From contig CM044960.1 of assembly GCA_024516035.1 (NCBI GenBank), forward strand, positions 20,724,668 through 20,788,667: 64,000 bases of DNA, in the 5' to 3' direction. The notes beneath the pieces are model-generated. The model was not told the origin of the DNA, searched no databases, and worked only from the letters and a program-made list of their open reading frames with translations. Below, piece by piece: positions 10,637 through 23,200 of the stretch. Source of the stretch: Bactericera cockerelli. Lineage: Eukaryota; Arthropoda; Insecta; Hemiptera; Triozidae. The position numbers and the translations under genes were made by a program. Position 1 is the stretch's first letter, and the number at the start of each line of letters is the position of its first letter.

Positions 10637-13600
10637 GCATGCGTATTAGTATTTTACATAGGCCACCTGTAATAACTGTAATTATTTTTTAAAAATATTG
10701 ATTTAGCTCTGATTAAAGAAAATCCAAAATTTAGAAAGAGAAACCCTTAAAACCCATCGCAGAATATCCAAAATTTAATCCTGTTCTATGTGGCAAGATA
10801 GTGCTCAGATATCACAATCTTGCCTCAATCAAATATTAGGTGATTGACCATTGGAAAAACAGATAGTAATATTGACTGAAGTGAGTAGCATAAATATTAC
10901 TCACTGGTATTTGTTTTCCTCAGTTCTAAGCTCCCTGGGTCTGCAGTGTATACAATGTACAGATATTCATGTTATATTCACATAAAACTTTAGGTGATAT
11001 TAATAATAATAATAGGTATGTGGGGAAAACTCTCAAACTTGAAATTGTTTATGAGTAAAGTTTTACTCTCTGGATAGAGCTTGTTTGTGCCGCTAGAAAA
11101 GTTTGGTCTTGAATTCCTGGTGCGGTCCGTGATGAGCCACGCTTTGCATGAGGCGTTGCCTAGAAGTGGAGACGGGCTCAATAGAGTGAGGCATGGCTTT
11201 TCATCTTGACGGCGCCGCGGTGTCTTCTCATTACCCGCAATATTACTGTCAGAAACTTACATGTGGATGAACCGTATTGAAATGTAGGCAAGTCATTTTA
11301 CTCGATATCACTAGGTAAGTACGTGTGGTTTAATTTTCATTTAATGGATTGTCATTTTACAACAGGGTGAACTTCATCTTTACATTTTTCCTTCCCTCCA
11401 TTCACAGCGCTGAACTCCTCTGTAGGTAACTAGGAATAAAAATCCTCCCTGGCGTATGATTGAACCCGCGACCATGACATTGGGCTAACTCTCTACTGTT
11501 ATGAGCCACCATGCCCTTCCAGTATGGACACAACAGTTTACCATGGTGATTTCAATTGATACGCTTCTCGTTCTGTAAAGTTACCGCACTTAAACTTTAT
11601 AGTTTTCCATCTCTCCAAGTGTTTCTAATTGTTTTCCACATAATAGTTCCTCTCCTCCACCCCTCAACACCTCTAGCTTTCATTAAGGTAACCCTTCACC
11701 TGGCCTCCACTGCCAAAACTTCCAAAATTGTTTTTTGTTTTCAAACTTTTCATTTTCTCCGGAGAAAAATCATCGCTCCCCTCGAACATTTCACTGGGAG
11801 GATAGGAGCTGAACGAACCACAGTCCTCCATTTGGCTTCGAATATTCTTTTAATTGTTTCACACAAGCTAGTATGCTAAAATCGTGCTGTGTTCACTTTT
11901 TAGATGGCTCAGCGGTTCTTTTTCTTTTTGAAGTATACACGTATACAGGGTGATTAAAAAAAGTATATAAACACTTTAACCATGTGTTTTAAGGACCATT
12001 TAAGAAGGTCAGTGTGCAGTGCAATGAGTGTGGTGTAATGGACAATGGACATGGTTCTCTTGCCAAAAGAAAGCTGATGTCTGGTATTGAGAGTTTTTTT
12101 TATCCCGTTCTACTCAAACAGGCGTAGATAGATATAAATAATGGAATTTATTTTTTTCAACTTCAGGGATGTGTCACTCTGTTAGGAAGCATTTTCTCAC
12201 TTTCTGTTATAGAAATAACCCCCTCTAAAATGGTCCATATATTATGCGTGTGACGTAATTACATGCGTTTTTTTTAATCACATTCAATACTACTTTAATA
12301 TTTTTACGATAATTTTATATACTTTTAGATGATCCTTATTTCACCCAATCATCATTATGAAACCCACAGAGACTCGGGTAAACATGGGGGTGAAAGCATA
12401 CCTGATTGCGCCGCCCCCATGCTTATTTGTGGAAATTTAAACCAAATATTTACAAAACTTTTTTCCTAAAAGGAAAGAGAGTTTATTCCGATAATCCTTA
12501 ACCGATTTTCTTTGACAAAAATTCAAGACGAAAAATTTGTGTACTGGGTGGTTTTAGTTTATCATAATACTGTTTCATGATATAAAGATGGTTTATTAAA
12601 TTTACTCAACAAACCAATACATTACTCTTCTATCTGATTTACAATAATATTCCCAACTTGAGTCTTTTAATATTTTTTTTTTTAAATGAAACACATTTTT
12701 TTTTTTTGTTCATAGGTTTATATGGTTTGATTGAACTTTCATTAAACTCCCTTCATGACTTTTCCCACAACTTCCATATTACCACTTCTTCATCTTACAG
12801 TATTTGATGCATACTATTTTAAGCTGGGTCATGCAAACGGGTGCCTTAAAACTATTTCTTGGTGGATTTATTTCCGAATGAAATGAGAAACTCTGTATGT
12901 TATTTGTTCTTCTGCAAAAAAAATAATCTGTAACGTCTTAATTGAAAGGCAGAGGAAGATGATAGAAGATATTCAGGATGTCACCACTGGTGAGAGAGCA
13001 CACATTTCAATTTGTTCACAGAAGAAACTGAGTCGAAAAATATTCCTGAGAAAAAAAGTTGGTATTATTGTTGAATTTCGAAGATAACTAGTGTTCAATA
13101 TTGTGAATATTCCGTCACGTGTACTATTATTGCTATTTTCAATAATAGTACACGTAACGGTCCTGTACATTCCCTGCGCTGCGTTGAGTTTCACAATTAA
13201 TTATTAGACTTTAGAATAAGTTATTTTTAATAGGCAATAATTATTAGGCATTTCCGTCCCTACGCAGGCTGGGTGAGGTTAATGGTATGATTTCCAGCGA
13301 ATGGAGGGTAAAACCCCCGTCCTATTCCAGGACGTTGAATCAAATAGAATCGTAGGCGTTAGGAAGGACATCCAGCCGTAAATGTGCCAAACCCAACCAA
13401 CCTCAACCATGAAGTTGAACAACGTCGACCCACCCTGCTCAAGCGGGATAAGACAGAGGAAAAGAAGAAGATGCCTTGTTCTGTATAGGTTTCCATGGAA
13501 GAAGTGAGACCTGATTGATGGCTGCGTGGAAAGAAGAAGACCAACATTTTCCCGGGAATGAAGAAAAAGAATAGCATTATTATTTTTTAATTAAAAAGAG

Positions 13601-14263
13601 ATTAAATTGTTTATAAGGAGACTGCATTAGGAAGGATGACAAGGGCAGGGCATACTCAAGCACAGCTCAAGTGCCATTGTGCAGATGTTCCTTCCGTAAT
13701 AATATTTTAATAACGTGATTTTTTTTTATACCAGCGTCAGATTAAAAAGAGATGGAGCTCTCCGGAAAGATTTTCTAATAATTGAAAAAGAAAAGTGCTA
13801 TTGAGACATTTGTCTATTTAAGCTAGTAAACTCAAGGGTCTGCTACGGTTGTTCAGTGTGTAAGCTTCTGAATTCAGGCAAAGTGTTCTAAACATTTCAT
13901 AAAAATATTGTTCTTTGAGGAACTAACTCTTTTGGTCTTACTTTAAAAGAGAATTTGGCAAAACTTATTTTAATACTCGTACTTTGTTGTATTATTTTAA
14001 AATCTTTATGAACCATTGAGAATTTACTTGAGGGAGACGTTTCATAAACTGATACTGATCCTAATGTTTAAATTCTGCTCTATTTGTTCACAGGTAAGTT
14101 TGAAGTTATTGTTTGACATCGCACCTTTGTTTTCGTGAGTATATTTTTATAATCAACGTGAAAGCTACATGAATTTCAACATGAATTTTGATTTCAAATT
14201 TGAATAATTAGTTTTAAATGAACTGCATTCTACAACAGCAAAACAATATAGTACTATATCTAG
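10637..14263. other. Unannotated sequence with SINE fragments
   Basis: At 11430-11515 a minus-strand tRNA-like B-box segment is visible (TTGAACCCGCGACC). At 13250-13480 there is a retroelement fragment with GAATGGAGGGTAAAACCCCC, also found in the 5S SINE body, then GGAAGGACATCCAGCCG. A 16-bp-arm hairpin is at 13117-13155. No gene is supported. Confidence 0.5.
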
Positions 14264-16124
14264 CAGTGCCGGATTAAGGCTGCGCGGGGCCCTTGGCATT
14301 TTTAAGGCGCGGGGCCCCAAAATTGTACTTTTTTTCTCTAAAATACTATTTTTAGAATCCATAATAGTATCCAAAACGACGTTTATAACATCGAAGGCAA
14401 CATTTTTCCGAGTAATAGTAGAAATATCTAATTATATATTATGAGGAGAATAACTGTAGAAAAATGTCATTAGGTAAGATGTGTAGAAAGTAGATCATCG
14501 GATTACTATGGAGATTTTATTGGTAGTATTGAATGCTACTTTTTTTTAAAAGGTCACTGCCCAAAATAATTCCAAACTATCAAAAGGCACTTCGAAAATG
14601 CCCAAAGACTTTTACTTCCGAGAAATTTCTAATATTAGAAATCGGAAGTATTGTGTTCGTTTTTGTAAAAAAAAATATTTTTTTGTTCTGATTTCAATTT
14701 TTTTCAGATTTCTGGATGTTTCATAACCTCCTGAGCAAATTTGGTTTTGTGTCTGTCTGTCGGTCTGTCGTTCTGTCGGTCTGTTAAAACGATTCCTTGT
14801 AACGCGCAAATCTCGGAAACTACTCGACCGATTTTGATGAAATTTTGCACACATCTAGGAGACATTCTGTAGATGGTCCCATTTTAAATTCATCGAATTC
14901 GTACTAGCGATTCTTGGTGAAAGAGCCCATGCGCCTGACCACTAACTTTTTACTTAAACGCTTATATCTCGTGAACGGTACACCCGATTTTAATGAAAAT
15001 TTGTGTGTGTATGCATATAATTGTTTTACATAGGCTATTTATATATATTTTTTAATTAATTATAATTAGACTCTGATATTTAAGAAAATCCGAAATTTTG
15101 GACAAAAAAGTCAAAAAATAAGGACCACGACTTGCCGATACAGAAATTTTTGTGGAATCTAGAATGTAGAAAAAACGATTTTCTACCATATAAAACAAAT
15201 TTGGAGAAAATCGGTGCAGTCGTTTTGGAGATAAAAGTAATTTAGTATAAAATCTCAAAATTGGCACGTATTAACAATGTGAAACAATCACGAGGAAGTA
15301 TAGAGTCCATAATTGGCAGTGTTTTTTTCTTTTAATGGTACATACTAGAAATGCACGTCTTGAAAAACAATCCAAAACATCATGATAAGTAAATTTGATG
15401 GCGCCGCAGGCGAAATTTTTGGAAAGTTATATGGTAAAGTACTCGAAAAAGAAAAAAGATATCTGAAAAAAAAAAAACATTCGATCACTGAGCACTCAGA
15501 AGACACCTTTATGGGTTTGATGGCAGAGATTACCGAAGGCGATAATCACGATCACGTCCGTCAATATTATTCTTTTCAAATACGAGTAATTATATAATAT
15601 TTATATATTGTATAAAGAGCCGCAGGCAATAGGTATATGTAGAGATCTACCTATTTTTATTTATATGTGGTCGATTTCAAGGGGGGCCCCGTGGTTTTTC
15701 TTTTAATATTTTGCTGAACTGGCTATGATTTTATTTAGTATTAAAATCCAGAAAAACTGACTTGAAGGTCATTAAAAAACACTTATAATTTGTGTAAGCT
15801 ACCCGAAACGCGGGGTCCCCAAAACTGCGGGGAACTTGGCATCTACCAAATTCGCAATTGGAGTAGGTAGTAATAGGGGGCCCCGCTCTTTTCTTTCAAT
15901 TTATGTACTTTGCTGTGAGTGTGTGTTTTTTCCCCTTTTATTTCTTCTTCTTCTTACTTATTACCCAAAAATACCTTGTGTAAGCTTTTAAAAAACTCAT
16001 AATACCTAGTGCAAGCTTTTTAAAAATCTCATAATATCTAGTGTAAGCTGCTCAGGCGCGGGGCCCCCTAAAGCGCGGGGCCCTTGGCATCTGCCAAATC
16101 CGCCATATGGGTGATCCGGCACTG
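14264..16124. mobile_element. hAT-like non-autonomous element with 8-bp target duplication
   Basis: Ends are CAGTGCCGGAT and ATCCGGCACTG, flanked by perfect ATATCTAG duplications (14256-14263 and 16125-16132). CAGTG termini with 8-bp duplications fit the hAT superfamily. Subterminal GCGCGGGGCCC motifs recur at both ends. No transposase frame. It hosts a nested copy of the ACTTCCG family (14634-15315). Confidence 0.85.
14634..15315. mobile_element. ACTTCCG-family element nested in the hAT element
   Basis: Starts with an ACTTCCG ... CGGAAGT hairpin, then phrases such as GACCGATTTTGATGAAATTT and GTCGTTTTGGAGATA. Related fragments are at 7626-7990 and 41710-41935. Non-coding. Confidence 0.75.
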
Positions 16125-16168
16125 ATATCTAGGGCAAATAAGGGGCCCAAGTTCATACTCTTAATGTT

Positions 16169-16268
16169 NNNNNNNNNNNNNNNNNNNNNNNNNNNNNNNN
16201 NNNNNNNNNNNNNNNNNNNNNNNNNNNNNNNNNNNNNNNNNNNNNNNNNNNNNNNNNNNNNNNNNNNN
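16169..16268. other. Assembly gap, 100 N
   Basis: Second 100-N scaffold join. All recognised Nbea exons lie to its right, so the lack of downstream exons to the left could reflect a misjoin. Confidence 0.99.
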
Positions 16269-19122
16269 TCCTAATAACCCCCCCCCTCCCCCCTGTGTAC
16301 GTGCTCGTAATAAATTCACTACAAGGCTCTTCTCGGTTACTAATCTATATTCTATCCAGTTTCCTAAGTGCACTTTCCTATCTCAATAAATCATACAACA
16401 GGATATAGAGTATTTAGTGCATCATGTGTCTGAGAGCAAGGTTACACAAGGGTTGTTACACACTTGATAATAGGTGTGTGCTTTGAGGTATCATCAAGTA
16501 CGTAGAAGACAGTATCTCTTTATTGAACAACGGCTGTAGAGGAATTTTCAACGAGTAAACCCAGTAATAAACATATCCTTTACAGATTCTTTTCTCACTT
16601 TTTTTTAAATATGGAAATTATAGAGATTCACCTAGGTTTATAAAAATTATAAACCATGGGTATGTACAATCATTGAACTCCACACGACACCAGAACCCTT
16701 CATGCGCAGATTATTTAAATGTCATTGCCTTTATGTCCCTGTTCTCTTCCTTCACCAGTGAATATACTATATCGGCCCCGTCTTCTGCCTTTCTATATGG
16801 AGCGCTCGCCCTCGCGTTCGTATACCTATTCCCAGAGATAGTTACCTACAGAACGTGTTACCCACCATTGCACTCAAAACGCAAACACCACTTGATATGA
16901 ATTATTTGTGTAAACAAGCATAATCATGGCAATAACAATAAACATAAAAATTAATATTCATCCTCGCATAAGAGCCGGTACGTAGGTATATGTAATGTAC
17001 AGTGGACCAGTGGAGGATGGGCGAAAAGAATAGGTGAGTATCAGGTAGGTAAGTGAGAACCCTCCACAGTCAGGGATAGAGAACTAGGCATTACTTCACA
17101 CTATGTACAAATAGGAAATAAACTGGGTTTGGGTTGAAAAGAGGCGGAACACATGGCTTTCAAGTTAAAAAATGTGGATTCTAAAATGCGACTTCTAAGA
17201 AAATGGTGTAAGGTAAGTCCTTGGTTATTAACAGTTAACTCTAAACTTTATTAAAGATAAGTTAGGCCAAGTCTTACAAAATTAGAGGTAAAAATAAACA
17301 CAGATTGTAATGATAGTATGAATATAGTTGGACATTGAGGTTCAGTACGAGTGGCAATTGTCTATGAAACTCACATCACTTAGAGGGTTCTAAGCTTCTT
17401 CTCCAAAGAAACCCTCTTCACTCTTCAGTCCACACTACGACACTGCCCTCAAATCTAACACCGGAGCAATAAAAACCCTCCTCTACACGACTCTGACTTA
17501 GAGATGAGATACATCAAGATACTATTGGTATCCCGAGTCCCTAGCGCCACATAAATCAAAACAATCAATTACCCAGCAAGATAAACACACGATCCAAGCT
17601 CTGGGGCCCCGGGGCACCTCCGGTAGTTTGAGGAGAATCAATGAGATCGAACCCGGGACCCTGGCTTCGGGAATGAATGAGACCTCACCGGGAGACTGGG
17701 AGGAAACCGTTCTCAGGTGACACAGAGGATTTTGATTTATAAGTTATAACAAACAAATGAATTCATTTACATAATAAGTGCTATTGATATGTTCATTCAC
17801 AAGTATTTGTTCACAGAGTATTTTAATAACGGAATTTGGTGATGGTTGTTGATCTACGTATTCTTTGCCAAATAGGTACATTAAAATTAAAAAAAACAAT
17901 CCTACAGTCTCAGAAGTAACAATGCCATTTGTTTGTAGGTACTAGAACAATTTTCAAATAATTCGCATTCGTCCTACTATGTTGAAACTTTCGCGGGCTG
18001 TTAACCAAATACCCAGATCTCAATAATCATTGGTTTTTGAATTCCTTTACATATGTTCAACAGACTTGAGCTGCCAAAAAAATGTTCTTCTACAGGAAAT
18101 TATGCGTCTTTGTGTTTTGTTAAAAGCTGCCTTTATATGTACTTAGGGTAAGAAATTTACTGTTTTTGTTGGTGAAATCCCATACCAAATAAATTACAAA
18201 ATCCTTACTTTACACCATCAAGTCAAATGTTATTCATCTGTAATGCTAAAAATGTATCAATACTTTAGTGGGTAGCACGGCATCATGAGACATTTGCGTA
18301 ACTCATTACTTGCTCGTAATGCCGCCACTAGTCGCTATCCATACAATAGATAAATAAATAATAATATGTACAATTGTGTACAAATATGTACAATTGTGCA
18401 TAGATATGATGTCATTATCAGCGAAACAGAAGTTTTAAAGAGAGTGCGAGTACCTCTCTAAAGCGAAGGTGCTGATATAGAAAAAAATGGATTTAGTATG
18501 AAGTACGTGTATCTGCTATCAATAGAAACATATAAGCGCCTGAATATATTTAGGTATGCAATATGCAAGGTATTCCGAACTGAAGTTCTATGTATACGGG
18601 GACGAGATGAGAATTATTCTTTTTACTTTATCAAAAGAAGTGGACTAGCGCTGGAACAAAATTTCCCACACTTGCAGAAATAAAAAATATAGGTATTTAT
18701 GAAGGTAGAACACATATTTCTTTTATACAGGGCTTTCTTTTCAAATAACAAGAAGACTTCGGTCTGCTATCATATTTCGTAGCTAAATAGTAACAGGAAA
18801 GGAGACAGGATTCCTTTTGAACCATTTGATTATAATTCAGTGAATAAATCATTATTATTTTATTTTATCAGGAAAGACATTTTTAAAGATAATGATTAGA
18901 AAATTTACAGATGAATAAAATATAACTTCGTCGTCCCCTTCTACCGTTAGTGTCGGCGGGGTTGGCAAAGAGCTCTCCATTGGACTCGGTTTTGAGCCTA
19001 GTCCGTGTCCTCTTTGTTACTTTAAATTTGTCGATTTTAAAATATAATTATGAAATTATATAAATATGAAAAGATGGCAATCTCTTCTACCCAACCCAGT
19101 GCACTACTCCACTCGGCCACGG
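16269..19122. other. Unannotated sequence downstream of exon 29
   Basis: Probably Nbea intron. No PH, BEACH or WD40 exon and no other gene was recognised on either strand. A possible tRNA-like segment lies near 17640-17690. Confidence 0.5.
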
Positions 19123-20095
19123 TGACTAGATAATATTAAGAGCACTCACCTCAGGGTCCGTGTCCCTGTACTCGGGGCAGTCCTCCAGTGACTAGATAAT
19201 ATTAAGAGCACTCACCTCAGGGTCCGTGTTCCTGTACTCGGGGCAGTCCTCCAGTGACTAGATAATATTAAGAGCACTCACCTCAGGGTCCGTGTTCCTG
19301 TACTCGGGGCAGTCCTCCAGTGACTAGATAATATTAAGAGCACTCACCTCGGGGTCCGTGTTCCTGTACTCGGGGCAGTCCTCCAGTGACTAGATAATAA
19401 TATTAAGAGCACTCACCTCGGGGTCCGTGTTCCTGTACTCGGGGCAGTCCTCCAGTGATTAGATAATATTAAGAGCACTCACCTCAGGGTCCGTGTTCCT
19501 GTACTCGGGGCAGTCCTCCAGTGACTAGATAATAATATTAAGAGCACTCAACTCAGGGTTCGTGTTCGGGGCAGTCCTCCAGTGACTAGATAATAATATC
19601 AAGAGCACTCACCTCAGGGTCCGTGTTCCTGTACTCGGGACAGTCCTCCAGTGACTAGATAATAATATTAAGAGCACTCACCTCGGGGTCCGTGTTCCTG
19701 TACTCGGGGCAGTCCTCCAGTGACTAGATAATAATATCAAGAGCACTCACCTCGGGGTCCGTGTTCCTGTACTCGGGGCAGTCCTCCAGTGACTAGATAA
19801 TAATATTAAGAGCACTCACCTCGGGGTCCGTGTTCCTGTACTCGGGGCAGTCCTCCAGTGACTAGATAATAATATCAAGAGCACTCACCTCGGGGTCCGT
19901 GTTCCTGTATCCGGGGCAGTCCTCCAATGACTAGATAATAATATTAAGAGCACTCACCTCGGGGTCCGTGTTCCTGTATCCGGGGCAGTCCTCCAATGAC
20001 TAGATAATAATATTAAGAGCACTCACCTCGGGGTCCGTGTTCCTGTACTCGGGGCAGTTCTCCAGTGACTAGATAATAATATTAAGAGCACTCAC
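19123..20095 (-). repeat. Array A: about 14 tandem copies of exon 29 end plus donor
   Basis: The unit is 66 or 69 bp, differing by an ATA. In transcript sense each copy holds about 37 bases of exon 29, the GTGAGT donor and about 25 bases of intron. The array begins directly at the genuine donor. Copies differ by single bases. One copy (about 19530-19580) is shortened and has lost its donor. Confidence 0.95.
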
Positions 20096-20232
20096 CTCGG
20101 GGTCTGTGTTCCTGTACTCGGGGCAGTCCTCCTCCACCTCGAAGTAGAGCTCTGTGGAGGTGATGGACAGGGTGCCCTGTGCTGTGAGGCCTGGGGAGAT
20201 GAGGCGGGCCCGCGTGCTGATGTTCACCGGAC
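20096..20232 (-). CDS. Nbea: Nbea exon 29 (residues 1958-2003), start of PH-BEACH domain
   Basis: This exon of 137 bp encodes [20 protein letters not shown] then [20 protein letters not shown] and RNTDPE, the first strands of the PH-BEACH domain (TLSITTTEIYFEVDED in NBEA). The GTGAGT donor and about 37 exon bases are repeated about 14 times downstream (array A). No further exon was found to its left in the window. Confidence 0.97.
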
Positions 20233-23200
20233 CTGGTCAACACAATTATGATACGGTAGTAAGCTTGTAACGGTGAATTAAAAAGCCTACTTTTAATCCC
20301 ATTTGTACTATGATGGTATGCTGAAGGTATGATTGTACGAGATGTATGATTTTACTAGCGGGCTGTCGCCTGCTTTGCGGGCCGAGGCATGGCCGTGCGG
20401 AGAAATAGCGGTGTAAGCAAAAAATCCTTTTTCGCCAATGGTAGGTGTTGTAGTGGGAATTTCGAAAAATCCCGTCTTATTGCTCATCTAGACTATACGA
20501 CATAGCTACCTTCCAAATTTCAGCTTCCTAGGACTTACCAGTTTGGAGAAACAGTGATGAATCAGTGAGTCAGTCAGTCAGTGAAACTTTTATAAGTATA
20601 GATTTGTGGTGAAACACAAGGTCTCTTTACAATTTATTTCTTTTTACTCTGGTATTGCTGTCACTGGTCGTTACTCATACAACTACTCATTTTTCCTCAC
20701 TAGAATGAGTGGACCCCGAACATCCAAGTATAGAGCAGAAAAAAGTTCCTGCCCCGCTGGGGATCAAATCCAGGTCACCGTGCGTGCAAGGCCTAGCGCG
20801 CTAACTCACTCGGCAACGGTGACTACTCTGATTGCACTACATATTCGGCAGTAATTCTTTTCTTTATTATTTTAAGAACAAATAATAACCGACCTCAGTA
20901 ACTTGATCGATAAGGCAGCGGACTTGTAATCTGCAGGTTGGTAGTTCTAGTCCCAAGTTAAGCAAAATTTTAATATAGGAAGTTTGCGTGGTTATAATAT
21001 CAAGATTGTGATTATAAAAAAATGATTTGTGTTAATTTCTTTTCACGCATTGTAAATAACAAAAAATGTAAATAAATAAAAGTTATTTGTTGAAAAAAAA
21101 ATAATTGAGTGATAACTTAGAAAAAATCTGGTGTGACATCACACGACTTTCCTTATCACTCGAAAATAAGTCAAATTCTTTGGATTTAAGCTCTGGTGAC
21201 CCTAAAACGTGTTTTGGCACTAAAAACTGACAATCGAAAATTTTGGGTGATTCCATTACTTTCCTTTCTATAGAGGATAAGGAAAGAAAAAAAGGGGGGG
21301 AAAAAAAAAAAACATTCTACGTTTTAGGGTTTTGCAGTTTTTACCTGTAAGATCTATGTCTATGTCTCCCGCCCCGTCTATCAGCTCGCTGTCATCCATG
21401 AGCTCATGGCAGCTGCTGGTGCCGTTGGCTTGGGAGGATTGGGACACCACGGCTACTTGGGCATGGAAATCTTGACTTGCCTGGAACGGGATGAAATCGT
21501 GTCAAATGATCTAACTACGGCTTGTGTGATTTGTTTAGTGATAGATGAATTATAACATCTACATCATCATCATAGGGTGGCGTCATCGTGAACGATTGTA
21601 GTCAGACAATGGAGTAATGACTCAGCACTTCTATCACTGTCTTTACAAGGAGGTTAATAACTGACTAGGGCCCCCAGAACCAAGCCACATCTACATTAGG
21701 TAAATAAATTTTCCGTCAAAGTTCCAATCGTATCATGTAGAAAATAAGGTTGTAGTTGACACATTCCTGTAAAGGCTTGGGTACATAAATAAATAGTTAC
21801 AAACACGAAATCCAATCATTATTTGATTGCCTGGCTGATTGATGTATCCTAAAAGCGGGAACATCAGAAATTTTGAACGGGTTTCTCTTGGTTATACATA
21901 TGCGAATAATTAAAGGATTAGCTGAAATTCGAAAGAAGATATACTGAAAAATCATTACAGCGTCGGCGACAAAATACATGGAGTCGGGTTAGTTGACTAT
22001 AAATAATTCGTATTGCTCCACGAACGCATTGAATTTAACTGAGAATTTCTCATTTAAAACAAAATTTCTAGATCTCCTGTTCTGAACCTAAACAGTTTGT
22101 GTATGTGTAATGTACACATCTACACATAGATATTAGAGAGGAATTAAAATTTAATAATAAGATGTTGAACTTAAAATGGTTTGAAACTCACATGGGCTAT
22201 GGCATCTTCAGGCACTTCTTTTTGAGCAACTTTCTCGAGTGTGGCACTGGGGTGGGTGGTGCCCCGGGGGTTCCTTACGAACCTCTTGCGTCTCCTGGCG
22301 TCGTCCTCCCAGGAGTCTAGCTTCCAGAACTCCTGGATCCTGAGGAGGGGGGTGGAGAAGGTAAAATCACTATACTCGTACCTTTATTTATAACACATAC
22401 ACGACCGGCACCATTTTCAGTGTATGTACGCATGGGACCGCTATATCTGAGCATATCTGACCTCCTGGGACCGAAAAACCCGCTTGGAGAGTAAAATTAT
22501 ACAGGGGTATAGAGTATATTTCTATACTAAAACATAGGAATAGGTTTCCCACTGGTGGGACAAGCAGGATTGAAATCAAGAAGGTCACTTGTCCCACGGG
22601 TGGGACAACCGGTCCATTGCGTACACTCACTTGTCCCACCGGTGGGACAACCAGTCCATTCAGTACACACGCAGTTGTCCCACCGGTGGGACAACCGGTC
22701 GTGTATGTGATAAGAATACAGTAGTCACTGTGGCAGAGTGAGTTAGCGCGCTAGGCATTGCACACATGGTGACCTGGGTTCGCCCCCCCCGGGGGTTTGG
22801 GATTTTTTCTGCTCTGTACTTGGATGTTCGGGGTGCACTAATACCTCGTGAGAAAAAATGAGTAGCTGCTTTGATGTGAAGCAGCGACCAGTGGCAGAAT
22901 CATAGGCAAAAAAAAATACAAGATATTGTAAATTTAAGTGGTAAAGTCCTATGATTCTGCGCAACCCACAAAAATTGTGACATAATAACACAAAGAAAAA
23001 GCATTATTATTATAAGTATACAATCTGACGTAACCCGCATTTCTTTCGATTTTGTTTTTTTTTTTTTTATCACAATAGCCATTTCATCACAAGCTTTAAG
23101 CTATAATTTTTCTTCTCGAAAAGTACTAGCCTAACTCTTTTCCAATCATGAGTTATAGTTGCTTTTGCATGTGTCATGGCCACGGTGCCACTTTATTGAC

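Noticed and set aside
16673..16900. 75-codon hydrophobic plus-strand frame
   Set aside because: Short, no homology recognised, no supporting signals.
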